Part shown: piece by piece, positions 8,875-19,729 of the stretch
How the letters are laid out: each line of letters opens with the position of its first letter
Numbering within the stretch: the first letter of the stretch is position 1
Source: an uncultured Collinsella sp.
GTDB taxonomy: Bacteria > Actinomycetota > Coriobacteriia > Coriobacteriales > Coriobacteriaceae
Length of the DNA: 56,372 nt
Direction of reading: 5' to 3'
NCBI GenBank assembly: GCA_900544995.1
Contig: UQXC01000004.1
Coordinates: forward strand, 1 to 56,372
Made by a program: the position numbers and the translations under genes
The notes under the pieces: generated by a model
The model's input: the letters and a program-made list of their open reading frames with translations, nothing else
What the model was told of the DNA's origin: nothing
Databases searched by the model: none

Positions 8875-9712
8875 CGAGGGCGGCCATGATGGTGCGGGCG
8901 ACGCCGTCGTGGTCGTTGTCGTATTCGGTGATGGCGTCGGCGGCCTCGCGGTCTTCGAGCTCGGCGTTGATCATGGCCATGCCGTGGCCCGCCGCCTGCA
9001 GCATGGGGATGTCGTTGATGTTGTCGCCGAACGCCCAGGCGTCGGCAAGGGGCTTGCCCAGATGCTCGCACAGCCACGTGAGGGCCGTTCCCTTGGTGGC
9101 GCCCTCACCCATGACCTCGATATTCATGGCGTACGAACGCGTGACTTCAATGCCTTCGAGCGTGTCGAGCGCCGTCGCGATGGCGTCGCGATCGGCCGGG
9201 TTGTGCCAGTACATGGCGATGCGTTCGAGTGTCTCGACCTCGTCGATCTTGCTGTCGATATCCATGTCGATCGGTGTTCGTGTGAGCTTGAGCGAAGCCG
9301 CGATGTGGGGGTCGCCGCCGCAGAATTCGTCCAGGCGCGTGTAGAGCGAGCGGGGGAGGAAGCACTGCCCGTCCGCGAAGATATCGAAAGTCACATCGTG
9401 GCCGGCTGCAATGCTATGGACGCGGTGGGCGATGGCGCGGTCGAGCGGTCGGCTCAAAATGCGCGTGGCACGCGAGGCATCGGTGGGCACAACGTCGTCG
9501 AGCTGCCAGACGCTGGCACCGTTGGCGCAGACCGCGTAGTGTACGGCGGGGTGGGCGAGGATGGGCTCAAAGATGCCCGACAGAGGACGCCCCGTGCAGG
9601 GCACAAACTCAATCCCACGTCGAGCGAGTTCGTCGAGCATTGCCCAGGTGGCGTCGCTCATCTGCTTATCACTCGTCAGCAGCGTTCCATCCATATCGGA
9701 AAACACAATCAT
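8870..9712 (-). CDS. Cof-type HAD-superfamily hydrolase
   Basis: Second Cof/YidA-like HAD phosphatase, about 280 residues. Motif I is DMDGTLLTSDKQ near the N-terminus, motif II is PCTGRPLSG, and motifs III/IV are TKGTALTWLCEHLGKPLADAWAFGDNINDIPMLQAAG. The start is set to the ATG at 9712, 9 nt after AAAGG. The frame also offers a TTG at 9721, but that is too close to the ribosome site. It lies downstream of gltA on the same strand with a strong terminator between, so it is probably transcribed separately. It overlaps the repeat block at its 3' end by a few bases. Substrate unknown. Confidence 0.92.
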   Translation of the reverse strand: MIVFSDMDGTLLTSDKQMSDATWAMLDELARRGIEFVPCTGRPLSGIFEPILAHPAVHYAVCANGASVWQLDDVVPTDASRATRILSRPLDRAIAHRVHSIAAGHDVTFDIFADGQCFLPRSLYTRLDEFCGGDPHIAASLKLTRTPIDMDIDSKIDEVETLERIAMYWHNPADRDAIATALDTLEGIEVTRSYAMNIEVMGEGATKGTALTWLCEHLGKPLADAWAFGDNINDIPMLQAAGHGMAMINAELEDREAADAITEYDNDHDGVARTIMAALA

Positions 9713-9737
9713 TCGCTGCAATCCTTTCTACTGGCAT

Positions 9738-9775
9738 AAAAAGCGTGGCCGAGGGCGGTGATGCCCTGGCCACGC
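9738..9775 (-). terminator. intrinsic terminator of citrate synthase
   Basis: Read on the minus strand, GCGTGGCC (9775-9768) pairs with GGCCACGC (9750-9743), with an inner 5-bp stem, followed by a T-run at 9742-9738. It lies 25 nt after the gltA stop. Confidence 0.92.
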
Positions 9776-9799
9776 TCGGGTTCTATAACGGTCTGCGTC

Positions 9800-11218
9800 C
9801 TAACGATCGGCGAGCGGCTTGTACTCCAGCGGCTCGATAACCGGGCGATACGCGGGACGGATGATGCGGTGCGCGCAGAAGAGCTCTTCCATGCGGTGCG
9901 CAGACCAGCCGGCCATGCGGGCGACGGCGAACAGCGGCGTAAAGAGCGTCTCGGGCACGCCGAGCATCTTGTAGATAAAGCCCGTGTACAGGTCGATGTT
10001 GGCGCAGATGGGCTTGGTCATGCCGTGGTCGCGCATGACCTGGGGTGCCAGGCGCTCGATGCGCTCGATGAGCGCGAACTCCTCGCCCAGGTCCTTCTTG
10101 GCGGCAAGCGTGCGCGCGTAACGACGGCACACCTCGGCGCGCGGGTCGCTCAGCGTGTAGACGGCGTGGCCCATACCGTAGATGAGACCCGTGCCGTCGA
10201 AGGCCTGCCTGTCGAGGATCTTGCCCAGGTAGGCTGCGACCTCGTCCTCGTCCTCCCAATTGGAGACATGCGCACGGATGTCCTCGTGCATGGACACGAC
10301 CTTGGCGTTGGCGCCGCCGTGGCGCGGGCCCTTGAGCGAGCCGATAGCCGCGGCGTAGGCGGAATACGGGTCGGTGGCCGAAGACGACAGCACGCGGCAG
10401 GCGAACGTGGAGTTGTTGCCGCCGCCGTGCTCGGCATGCAGCATAAGCATCACGTCGAGCAGCATGGCTTCGTCGCGGGTGAATGCCATGCCGCCGCGCA
10501 ACACCTGCAGGATGGTCTCGGCGGTGGAGAGGCCGGGTGTGGGGTGCGGTACATGAACCTCGGAGCCGCGGCGCTTGGCGACCGAGGCCATATGCGCGAA
10601 GGCGGCGATGCGGGGGAGACGGGCGAGCATGGAGATGGCGACGTCGATTTCGTGCTCGGGTGTAATGGCGTCGGGCTCGGCGTCGAAGGCGTAGAGCAGC
10701 AGCACGGCGCGCTGAAGCACATTCATGATGCTCGATGACACCGTGGTCATGGGGAACTCACGGACGTATTCGTCGCTCAGGTGCCTAAAAGCACCCAGGC
10801 GCTCGCAAAAGCCGTCGAGCTCTTCCTTGTTGGGCAGCGAACCCGTGATAAGCAGATAGGCGACTTCCTCGTAGCCGTAGCGGTTCTCGGCCTGGGCGTT
10901 GTTGACCAGATCCTCGATGCTGTAGCCACGAAGCGTGAGCTTGCCCTGATCGGGCACGACCTTACCGTCGACCTTGTTGTAGCCGTGCACGTCCGAGATG
11001 CGGGTAAGGCCCGCGACCACGCCCGAGCCGTCGGCATTGCGCAGGCCGCGCTTGACGTTGTGCTCTACGAACAGGTCCTCGTCGTACGGGGCGGTCGGCA
11101 GGCCGTGGTAGAGGTTTTCGCTTTCGGGCGAAATCTGACGGCTCGCCTCGTAATCCAGAACCAGGCGGCTCAGGTGATCGTCGAAGCGGTAGTAGATTTT
11201 CTTGGCGTCGTAGGCCAT
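9800..11218 (-). CDS. gltA: citrate synthase
   Basis: Condenses acetyl-CoA and oxaloacetate to citrate. Catalytic regions are visible: HAEHGGGNNSTFACRV and GSLKGPRHGGANAKV (first His), GMGHAVYTLSDPRAE (second His), and the Asp in NIDLYTGFIYKMLGVPE with the downstream Arg-rich active-site segment. 472 residues, on the long side, with a ~60-residue N-terminal extension before the usual core. The start follows GGAGAGGAG by 6 nt. No other TCA-cycle gene is nearby. In anaerobic actinobacteria a lone citrate synthase usually supplies 2-oxoglutarate for glutamate; the gltBD pair at 36-42 kb fits that use. A 2-methylcitrate synthase role cannot be excluded. Confidence 0.94.
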   Translation of the reverse strand: MAYDAKKIYYRFDDHLSRLVLDYEASRQISPESENLYHGLPTAPYDEDLFVEHNVKRGLRNADGSGVVAGLTRISDVHGYNKVDGKVVPDQGKLTLRGYSIEDLVNNAQAENRYGYEEVAYLLITGSLPNKEELDGFCERLGAFRHLSDEYVREFPMTTVSSSIMNVLQRAVLLLYAFDAEPDAITPEHEIDVAISMLARLPRIAAFAHMASVAKRRGSEVHVPHPTPGLSTAETILQVLRGGMAFTRDEAMLLDVMLMLHAEHGGGNNSTFACRVLSSSATDPYSAYAAAIGSLKGPRHGGANAKVVSMHEDIRAHVSNWEDEDEVAAYLGKILDRQAFDGTGLIYGMGHAVYTLSDPRAEVCRRYARTLAAKKDLGEEFALIERIERLAPQVMRDHGMTKPICANIDLYTGFIYKMLGVPETLFTPLFAVARMAGWSAHRMEELFCAHRIIRPAYRPVIEPLEYKPLADR

Positions 11219-11295
11219 GCGCGCTCCTCTCCGGTCCGCTTTGGGGCCGCGCGCTTGGACGATATGACGTCAAGCTGCCCCGAGCGGCTTGTTCG

Positions 11296-11583
11296 CTACA
11301 GGCGGTACATAAAGTTAAAGACGTCCTCGCGCTGGATGGACACGTTGACGCCCGAAAGCTCGCCGGCCTCGGCCAGCGCCTTCTGCAGCTCGGCGAAGTC
11401 GAGCTTGGACTCGGCGGTGTCGGCCAGCATGGTCATGGTGAAGATGTCCTCGATAATGGACTGCGTGATGTCGCGGATGTCGACGTTGGCCTCGCCTAGA
11501 ACACGGGTGACGCCGGCGACGATACCGGGGCGGTTCTTACCAAGGACGGTGATGACGATACGGGAGGACGAGATCTCGGCCAT
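11296..11583 (-). CDS. ACT-domain protein, UPF0237 family
   Basis: A 95-residue stand-alone ACT-type protein: VITVLGKNRPGIVAGVTRVLGEANVDIRDITQSI is the ligand-binding beta-alpha-beta start, followed by a second half ending in REDVFNFMYRL. ACT domains usually bind amino acids and regulate enzymes. UPF0237 proteins are often next to a UPF0210 gene in other bacteria, but none is here. The start follows AAAGGG. It lies 77 nt upstream of gltA on the same strand and may be co-transcribed with it. The upstream ~300 nt to rpmE hold both divergent promoters; a TACAAT at 11646-11651 on the minus strand is a possible -10. Confidence 0.9.
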   Translation of the reverse strand: MAEISSSRIVITVLGKNRPGIVAGVTRVLGEANVDIRDITQSIIEDIFTMTMLADTAESKLDFAELQKALAEAGELSGVNVSIQREDVFNFMYRL

Positions 11584-11776
11584 GGGAAACCCTTTCGCGT
11601 GGTTGCGGCGCGCGCGGGGCGCTCCGCTACGGTACAGTGTTCATCATTGTACCTGTCTGGCGCCAAAAGGGGTGTGCTTACTGCGGCGTTACACGTCTGC
11701 AACATGGGAGAAGGGGCAACAGGGTGCGTGTCCGCTGCGGTTGGTCACGCCGCGTTGCACAAAGACCGTGAACCTT

Positions 11777-11805
11777 TTGTGGGACGCGCGGCGCCGTGGT
11801 ACCAT
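11777..11805 (+). promoter_or_regulatory. probable promoter of rpmE
   Basis: TTGTGG (11777-11782) and TACCAT (11800-11805) have a 17-nt spacer and lie just upstream of the hairpin leader. Confidence 0.5.
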
Positions 11806-11811
11806 AGCCGA

Positions 11812-11889
11812 GTTTGTTGTCTTGGTCGGAAACCAAGACGCCTTATGCGCTGATCGGTAACCAGCGCCTGACCAATAAGGAGTCCTACC
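11812..11889 (+). promoter_or_regulatory. rpmE 5' leader with two tandem hairpins (L31-leader-like)
   Basis: Hairpin 1: GTCTTGGT (11819-11826) with ACCAAGAC (11832-11839), loop CGGAA. Hairpin 2: GCGCTG (11847-11852) with CAGCGC (11862-11867). Both share the loop pattern TCGGNAACCA and are followed by CGCC, so they look like a duplicated recognition element. Known L31 leader motifs, including one described in Coriobacteria, are thought to be bound by L31 for autoregulation. AAGGAG follows and precedes the start by 8 nt. Confidence 0.7.
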
Positions 11890-12315
11890 ATGAAGCAGGG
11901 TATCCATCCCCAGTATGTCGAGTGCACGGTGACGTGCTCCTGCGGCAACACCTTCAAGACGCACGCTACCGTGTCCGAGATGAAGGTCGAGCTTTGCAAC
12001 GAGTGCCATCCGTTCTACACCGGCCAGCAGAAGTTCGTCGACACCGGTGGACGCGTCCAGCGCTTCGCCGACAAGTTCGGTGGCGCCGCTGCCGCCCAGC
12101 TCAAGAAGGCCGAGGAGGCCAAGGCTGCCAAGGCCGCCAAGGCTGCTGAGGCCGAGGCTGCTCGCAAGGCCGCCGCTGAGGCTAAGGCTGCCGAGAAGGC
12201 TAAGCGTGCTGCTAAGTTTGCCGAGGAGGCTGCCAAGCAGGCCGCCGAGGCTCCCGCAGAGGCTCCCGTCGAGGAGGCCGCTGCCGAGGCCGAGACCACC
12301 GAGGCTGCTGAGTAA
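11890..12315 (+). CDS. rpmE: 50S ribosomal protein L31 with long alanine/lysine-rich tail
   Basis: Residues 1-72 are a zinc-type L31 (KQGIHPQYVECTVTCSCGN; CNECHPFYTGQQKFVDTGGR). Cys16, Cys18, Cys36 and Cys39 are the expected zinc ligands. L31 is normally ~70 residues, but this protein has 141. The extra ~70 residues are almost only Ala, Lys and Glu in heptad-like KAAEEAKAAKAAK blocks, ending in an acidic Ala/Pro/Glu tail. This predicts a long charged helix. The reading frame and codon use continue smoothly, so it is not a frameshift. The gene is monocistronic, with its own promoter, hairpin leader and strong terminator. Confidence 0.95.
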   Translation: MKQGIHPQYVECTVTCSCGNTFKTHATVSEMKVELCNECHPFYTGQQKFVDTGGRVQRFADKFGGAAAAQLKKAEEAKAAKAAKAAEAEAARKAAAEAKAAEKAKRAAKFAEEAAKQAAEAPAEAPVEEAAAEAETTEAAE

Positions 12316-12352
12316 ATAGCTCGCCGCGGAATCACTCGCATTCATGGCATAA

Positions 12353-12392
12353 GGGCCGTGCATCCGTTTGGGTGCGCGGTCCTTTTCTTTTT
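12353..12392 (+). terminator. intrinsic terminator of rpmE
   Basis: A 13-bp stem (12353-12365 with 12370-12382), loop GTTT, is followed by TTTTCTTTTT. Its core, GCATCCGTTTGGGTGCGC, recurs in the terminator at 16708. Confidence 0.93.
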
Positions 12393-12393
12393 A

Positions 12394-12493
12394 TTGGTGC
12401 AAACCAACCTGCCCCCATTGCACCAAATGGCAGAGAGGCGGCGTTTGCCCAGATAAAACCTGCCAAAATTAACCTGTCCCATTGTGGCAGGTT
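12394..12493. repeat. two adjacent inverted repeats of the AACCTG(T/C)CCC family
   Basis: TTGGTGCA (12394-12401) pairs with TGCACCAA (12419-12426). AACCTGCC (12457-12464) pairs with GGCAGGTT (12486-12493). Between the latter arms is TTAACCTGTCCC, shared with repeats at 24571 and 47427. Apart from this and a possible secA -10 (TACAAT, 12556-12561), the rpmE-secA gap shows nothing else. Confidence 0.65.
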
Positions 12494-12622
12494 GGTCGTA
12501 GTTATTACGTGGCGGTCGAGGTCGACCGTATAGGCCGCGCCTTGTTTGGCTAAAGTACAATCATCTGTGTTTAACTCGCCCGCAACTGCACGACGTGGGC
12601 GATGGCCAAAAAGGAAAACCAC

Positions 12623-15429
<2,807 letters not shown>

Positions 15430-15430
<1 letters not shown>

Positions 15431-16578
15431 TGGCTGAGGCTTTAGAGGTAACGCCCGCCGAGCTGGATGCGTTTGCGGACCGGCTCGGCGAGGTCGAGTC
15501 GTATCTCCATTTGGACGAAAAGCGCACGCGCGTGACCGAGCTCGAGGCTAAAAGCGTGGCCCCCGGCTTTTGGGATGACGCCGACGCCGCCCGTGCCACC
15601 ATGGAGGAGATCGCGCGCACCAAGGAAGATATCGCTGCCGTGGATACCGCGCGCGGCGAGCTTTCCGATGCCCGCGCCGCGCTGGAGCTTGCCGAGGAGA
15701 TGGGGGATGACCCCGACGCCGCCGCCCTTCGCGAGGAGGCTGCAGTCACGGCTGAGCGCTTGGCCCGTGCCATCGATGAGCTTGAGCTTTCGAGCTGGTT
15801 TACCGGTGAGTTCGATCACGGCGATGCCATTGTGACCATCAAGCCCGGACAGGGTGGTCTGGAGGCCCAGGACTGGACCTTCATGCTCTTTAAGATGTAC
15901 ATGAAGTACTGCCAGCGTCGCGGCTGGAAGGTCACCATCAACGACTGTCCCGCGGCCGAGGTCATCGGCATCGACCGCGCGACCTTTACCGTCGAGGGCA
16001 AGGACGCATTTGGCATGCTGCGCGCCGAGGCCGGCGTCCATCGCTTGGTTCGCATTAGCCCCACCGACGACAAGAAGCGCCGCCAGACCACGTTTGCCGG
16101 CGTCGAGGTCATCCCCGTGCTACCCGATGATATCGACATCGAAATCAGTCCCGATGACATCCGCGTGGACGTGTACCACGCGAGCGGCCCGGGCGGTCAG
16201 GGCGTCAACACCACCGACTCCGCCGTGCGCGTGACGCATTTTCCCAGCGGCATTGTGGTCACCTGCCAAAACGAGCGCAGCCAGATCCAGAACAAGGCCG
16301 CGTGCATGCAGATCCTCAAGGCTCGCCTGTACGAGATTGAGCTCGAGAAGCGCGCCGAGGCGCTCGATGAGATCCGCGGACCCAAGACCACGATTGGTTT
16401 TGGCAACCAGATTCGCAGCTACGTGCTCTACCCGTACCAGATGGTCAAAGACCTACGCACGGGCGTGGAGACCAGCAATGTCGAGGCCGTCCTTGACGAT
16501 GGCGACCTGGACCCGTTTGTTATTGGCTACCATCGTTGGGCCACCGGCAACGCCGATGCGGAGACCCCGTCTGCATAA
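15430..16578 (+). CDS. prfB: peptide chain release factor 2 with SPT tripeptide
   Basis: Class I release factor acting at stop codons. The catalytic GGQ motif is SGPGGQGVNTTDSAVR, and 382 residues is normal. It is next to secA, the common order in Gram-positives, and overlaps the secA stop by 1 nt (TAATG), indicating coupled translation. Two oddities. First, no programmed frameshift: the region corresponding to the usual in-frame UGA near codon 25 reads straight through (YLHLDEK). Second, the stop-codon recognition tripeptide is Ser210-Pro211-Thr212 (AGC CCC ACC, 16057-16065) instead of SPF. RF1 carries P(A/V)T, so Ser points to RF2 and Thr to RF1. The rest (HRLVRI...RRQTTFAGVEV) is RF2-like. 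Confidence 0.95.
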
Positions 16579-16605
16579 ACCGCCCGGTTTATGTGGAGAT
16601 GGATT

Positions 16606-16665
16606 AAAACCCTCCCAGCAGGGTGGTTTTGTATCCAGAGCAAACCCTGCGCAGGGGTGGTTTTT
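16606..16665 (+). terminator. two tandem terminator hairpins after prfB
   Basis: First: AAAACCCT...AGGGTGGTTTT (16606-16630). Second: AAACCCTGC next to GCAGGGGTGGTTTTT (16642-16665). Both have A-rich 5' and T-rich 3' flanks. They share the AAACCCT...GGGTGGTTTT pattern and look duplicated. Confidence 0.7.
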
Positions 16666-16707
16666 GTCCGGCGAATCGGTAGAATCGAATACAGCAAGAA
16701 GTTCGAA

Positions 16708-16733
16708 GCGCATCCGTTTGGGTGCGCTTTTTT
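16708..16733 (+). terminator. terminator hairpin just before the YitT-family ribosome site
   Basis: GCGCATCC (16708-16715) pairs with GGGTGCGC (16720-16727), loop GTTT, then six T residues. The ribosome site GGGAGG begins 3 nt later. The core is the same as the rpmE terminator. Confidence 0.85.
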
Positions 16734-16745
16734 GAGGGAGGCAGC

Positions 16746-17636
16746 ATGGCATATCGTCTGGACATCAAGCGCATTCTATCGATGAACTTCTTTCACGACC
16801 TGCCCCAGATTATGTTGGGGTGCGCTCTGGCCGCTATTGCGACCGACCTGTTTTTGATTCCCAACGGCCTTGCTGCCGGTGGCGTTACGGGCCTTGCCAC
16901 CATTATCCAGGCGGTCGGCGCATCGCGTGGCCTATCGCTTCCCGTTGGTATTCAGACGATCGTGATGAACGCCTTGCTGTTGCTGGTCGTTATGCGCGAA
17001 GGTGGCATGTTCTACGTGGTGCAGACCGCGACGGGCTTTGTGCTGCTGGGCTTCTTTACCGATCTGTTCGCCCCGTTTGTAGCACCTCTGGCGGATGCGG
17101 ACCTGATGCTCCCTGCCATGTGGGGCGGCATTATAACGGGCATCGGTTACGGCATGGTGTTGCGCGCCGGCGCCAACACCGGCGGCTCGGACACGATTGG
17201 CCAAATCATCTCGCGTAACACCTCGCTGCCGGTGGGCTCGACCGTCATGGCGATCGATGTTGCCGTATGCGCGCTGTCGGCTCCGGTCTTTTCAATCGAA
17301 AACGCACTATATGCAGGCCTTTCGATGGTCATTAGCGGCTACGTGATCGATGCCGTGGTCGATGGTGGCAACAAACGCCGTATGGTACTCATCATTTCGG
17401 ACAAGTTCCCTGATATCGCTGCCGATATCATGTATGGCCTGGGTCGTGGTTGTACCAAGTTTAAGGCGACTGGCATGTATTCGGGCGCCGAGAAGCCGGT
17501 GATTATGGTCATCGTGAGCCGTCGAGAGCTCAATACCCTCAAGACGATCGTGCGCGAGCGCGATCCTCACGCCATTGTGACGGTCGCTGACGTTACGGAA
17601 GCCTTCGGCGAGGGATTCAAGGACATTAGCGCGTAG
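16746..17636 (+). CDS. YitT-family membrane protein
   Basis: About 296 residues. The N-terminal two thirds contain five to six hydrophobic segments (for example MLGCALAAIATDLFLIPNGL and TIVMNALLLLVVM) with the family motif GLAAGGVTGLATII and AGANTGGSDTIGQII. The C-terminal ~90 residues are a cytoplasmic DUF2179-type domain (RRMVLIISDKFPDIAADIMYG ... VSRRELNTLKTIVRERDPHAIVTVADVTEAFGEGF). The function of this family is not established; transport is often proposed. The start at 16746 follows GGGAGG by 5 nt. Three terminator-like hairpins separate it from prfB. Confidence 0.88.
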   Translation: MAYRLDIKRILSMNFFHDLPQIMLGCALAAIATDLFLIPNGLAAGGVTGLATIIQAVGASRGLSLPVGIQTIVMNALLLLVVMREGGMFYVVQTATGFVLLGFFTDLFAPFVAPLADADLMLPAMWGGIITGIGYGMVLRAGANTGGSDTIGQIISRNTSLPVGSTVMAIDVAVCALSAPVFSIENALYAGLSMVISGYVIDAVVDGGNKRRMVLIISDKFPDIAADIMYGLGRGCTKFKATGMYSGAEKPVIMVIVSRRELNTLKTIVRERDPHAIVTVADVTEAFGEGFKDISA

Positions 17637-17843
17637 GGTCGACCGCGTTCCATCCAAAAGACGTTCACATTGATAAACCGTTTCATCAGCGGTTCTGCCT
17701 GCTAAATTGTTCAAATAATGATAAAAACTCTGGTAAAGCCATCAGTTTCCAGCATAATGAATGACGTACGTGCATTGCGGCTGTGTTGGGATTACCTTCG
17801 GTGCCGTGCGCATTTTGTCTAATGAGGATGAAAGGAAGGCACA

Positions 17844-18674
17844 ATGAGCGACGAAGAGCTCAAAAAGGTTGCCAACGAGGTAAGGAAGGGCATCGTCACC
17901 GGCGTGCACGCTGCCAAGTCCGGCCATCCGGGCGGTTCGCTTGGCGCTGCCGACATCATGACCTATCTGTACTTTGAGGAAATGAACGTCGACCCGGCCG
18001 ACCCCCGCAAGGCCGACCGCGATCGCTTCGTGCTTTCCAAGGGTCACTGCGCGCCTGGTCTGTACGCCGTGCTCGCCGAGCGCGGATTCTTCCCCAAGGA
18101 GGATCTCGAGACACTGCGCCACATCGGCAGCCACCTGCAGGGCCATCCCAACATGAACGACACCCCGGGCGTCGACATGTCCACCGGCTCGCTCGGCCAG
18201 GGCATCTCCGCCGCCGTGGGCATGGCCGTTGCCGCCAAGCACTGGGGCGACGACTATCGCACCTACGCCCTGCTGGGCGACGGCGAGAGCGAGGAGGGCC
18301 AGGTCTGGGAGGCCGCCATGTTTGCCGGCAACCAGCAGCTCGACAACCTCTGCGTGATCGTCGACCATAACGGCCTGCAGATCGACGGCCCCGTCGAGGA
18401 GGTCAACGACCCCATGCCGCTCGCCGACAAGTTCCGTGCCTTTAAGTTCCACGTGGTGGAGCTTGCCAACGGCAACGATTTCGACCAGATCCGCGCCGCC
18501 TTTGCCGAGGCTCGCGCTACCAAGGGCCAGCCGACTGCCATTATCGCCGAGACCATGAAGGGCAAGGGCGTCTCCTTTATGGAGAACCAGGTTGGCTGGC
18601 ACGGTAAGGCCCCCAACGATGAACAGTTTGAGCAGGCCATGGCAGAGCTCACGGCCGCCGGAGAGGAGCTCTAG
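17844..18674 (+). CDS. transketolase, N-terminal (TPP-binding) subunit
   Basis: Split transketolase, first half, 276 residues. The thiamine-diphosphate motif is GDGESEEGQVWEAAMFAGNQQLDNLCVIVDHN (GDG...N), with the early KSGHPGGSLGAADIM and SKGHCAPGLYA that place the substrate and TPP phosphates. It forms an active enzyme with the next gene, moving two-carbon ketol units in the non-oxidative pentose phosphate pathway. The start follows AAAGGAAGG. The ~200 nt upstream are AT-richer (17700-17760), with CATAAT at 17752 as a possible -10; no distinct operator was seen. The stop is 1 nt before the next start. Confidence 0.94.
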   Translation: MSDEELKKVANEVRKGIVTGVHAAKSGHPGGSLGAADIMTYLYFEEMNVDPADPRKADRDRFVLSKGHCAPGLYAVLAERGFFPKEDLETLRHIGSHLQGHPNMNDTPGVDMSTGSLGQGISAAVGMAVAAKHWGDDYRTYALLGDGESEEGQVWEAAMFAGNQQLDNLCVIVDHNGLQIDGPVEEVNDPMPLADKFRAFKFHVVELANGNDFDQIRAAFAEARATKGQPTAIIAETMKGKGVSFMENQVGWHGKAPNDEQFEQAMAELTAAGEEL

Positions 18675-18675
18675 G

Positions 18676-19617
18676 ATGGCAGACGTCAAGAAAATCGCCA
18701 CGCGCGTAAGCTACGGCGAGGCCCTCGTCGAGCTCGCCAACGAGCACGATGACTTTGTGGTCCTCGACGCCGACCTGGCCGCCGCCACGCAGACCGGCAA
18801 ATTTAAGGCCGCTTGCCCCGACCGCTTCTTCGACGTGGGTATCGCCGAGAGCAACCTGATGGGTGTTGCCGCCGGTATCGCGACCACCGGTCGTGTTGCC
18901 TTCGCGAGCACCTTTGCCATGTTCGCTGCCGGTCGCGCCTTTGAGCAGGTCCGCAACTCCATCGGCTACCCGCACCTCAACGTTAAGATTGGCGCCACGC
19001 ACGCCGGTATTTCGGTGGGCGAGGATGGCGCCACGCACCAGTGCTGCGAGGATATCGCCCTGATGCGCGTCATCCCCGGCATGACCGTGATTGTTCCCGC
19101 CGACGACGTGGAGGCCCGCGCCGTGACGCGCGCCGCCTACGAGTGCGACGGCCCCGTGTACATGCGCTTTGCCCGTCTGGCCTCGCCGGTTATCAACGAT
19201 CCCGAGACCTACAAGTTCGAGTTGGGTAAGGGTATTGTCATGCGCGAGGGCGCCGATGTGACCATCATTGCCTGCGGCCTGATGGTCGGCGAGGCTCTCG
19301 AGGCCGCCGAGCAGCTCGCTGCCGAGGGCATCGACGCCGAGGTCATCAACATGCACACCATCAAGCCCATCGATGCCGACCTGATCGTCAAGAGCGCCAC
19401 CAAGACCGGCCACGTCGTGACCGTCGAGGAGCACTCCGTGATCGGTGGCTTGGGCAGCGCCGTCGCCGACGTCCTGTGCGAGCAGTGCCCGACGCCGCTC
19501 AAGAAGATTGGCGTCAACGACACCTTCGGCGAGTCCGGCCCGGGCGCCGAGCTCCTGCACAAGTACGGCCTGGACGCGGCCAACATCGTGGCGACCACCA
19601 AAGAGTTCTTGGCCTAG
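18676..19617 (+). CDS. transketolase, C-terminal (pyrimidine-binding) subunit
   Basis: Second half of the split transketolase, 313 residues. The pyrimidine-binding domain starts KKIATRVSYGEALVELA and includes RFFDVGIAESNLMGVAAGIA with the conserved catalytic Glu, then GATHAGISVGEDGATHQCCEDIALMR, and a C-terminal Rossmann-like domain (EHSVIGGLGSAVADVL). The start at 18676 is 1 nt after the preceding stop, with GAGAGGAG as ribosome site; the frame is open further upstream inside the first subunit. The two genes form one transcription unit ended by the hairpin at 19664. A DXS-like enzyme is excluded by the two-subunit order and length. Confidence 0.94.
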   Translation: MADVKKIATRVSYGEALVELANEHDDFVVLDADLAAATQTGKFKAACPDRFFDVGIAESNLMGVAAGIATTGRVAFASTFAMFAAGRAFEQVRNSIGYPHLNVKIGATHAGISVGEDGATHQCCEDIALMRVIPGMTVIVPADDVEARAVTRAAYECDGPVYMRFARLASPVINDPETYKFELGKGIVMREGADVTIIACGLMVGEALEAAEQLAAEGIDAEVINMHTIKPIDADLIVKSATKTGHVVTVEEHSVIGGLGSAVADVLCEQCPTPLKKIGVNDTFGESGPGAELLHKYGLDAANIVATTKEFLA

Positions 19618-19663
19618 AGAAGCCATCGCTCAATCGGCAACAAGCCAATCGCATTCAAATGCT

Positions 19664-19702
19664 GACAGGGGCGTCCTCAAAGAGGGCGGCCCTGTCTTAT
19701 AT
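19664..19702 (+). terminator. intrinsic terminator of the transketolase operon
   Basis: GACAGGG (19664-19670) pairs with CCCTGTC (19690-19696). After one mismatch, a second 7-bp stem (19672-19678 with 19682-19688) closes a 3-nt loop. TTATATTT follows. Confidence 0.88.
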
Positions 19703-19729
19703 TTCAGCTAAATCAGAGCCGCACCAAGC

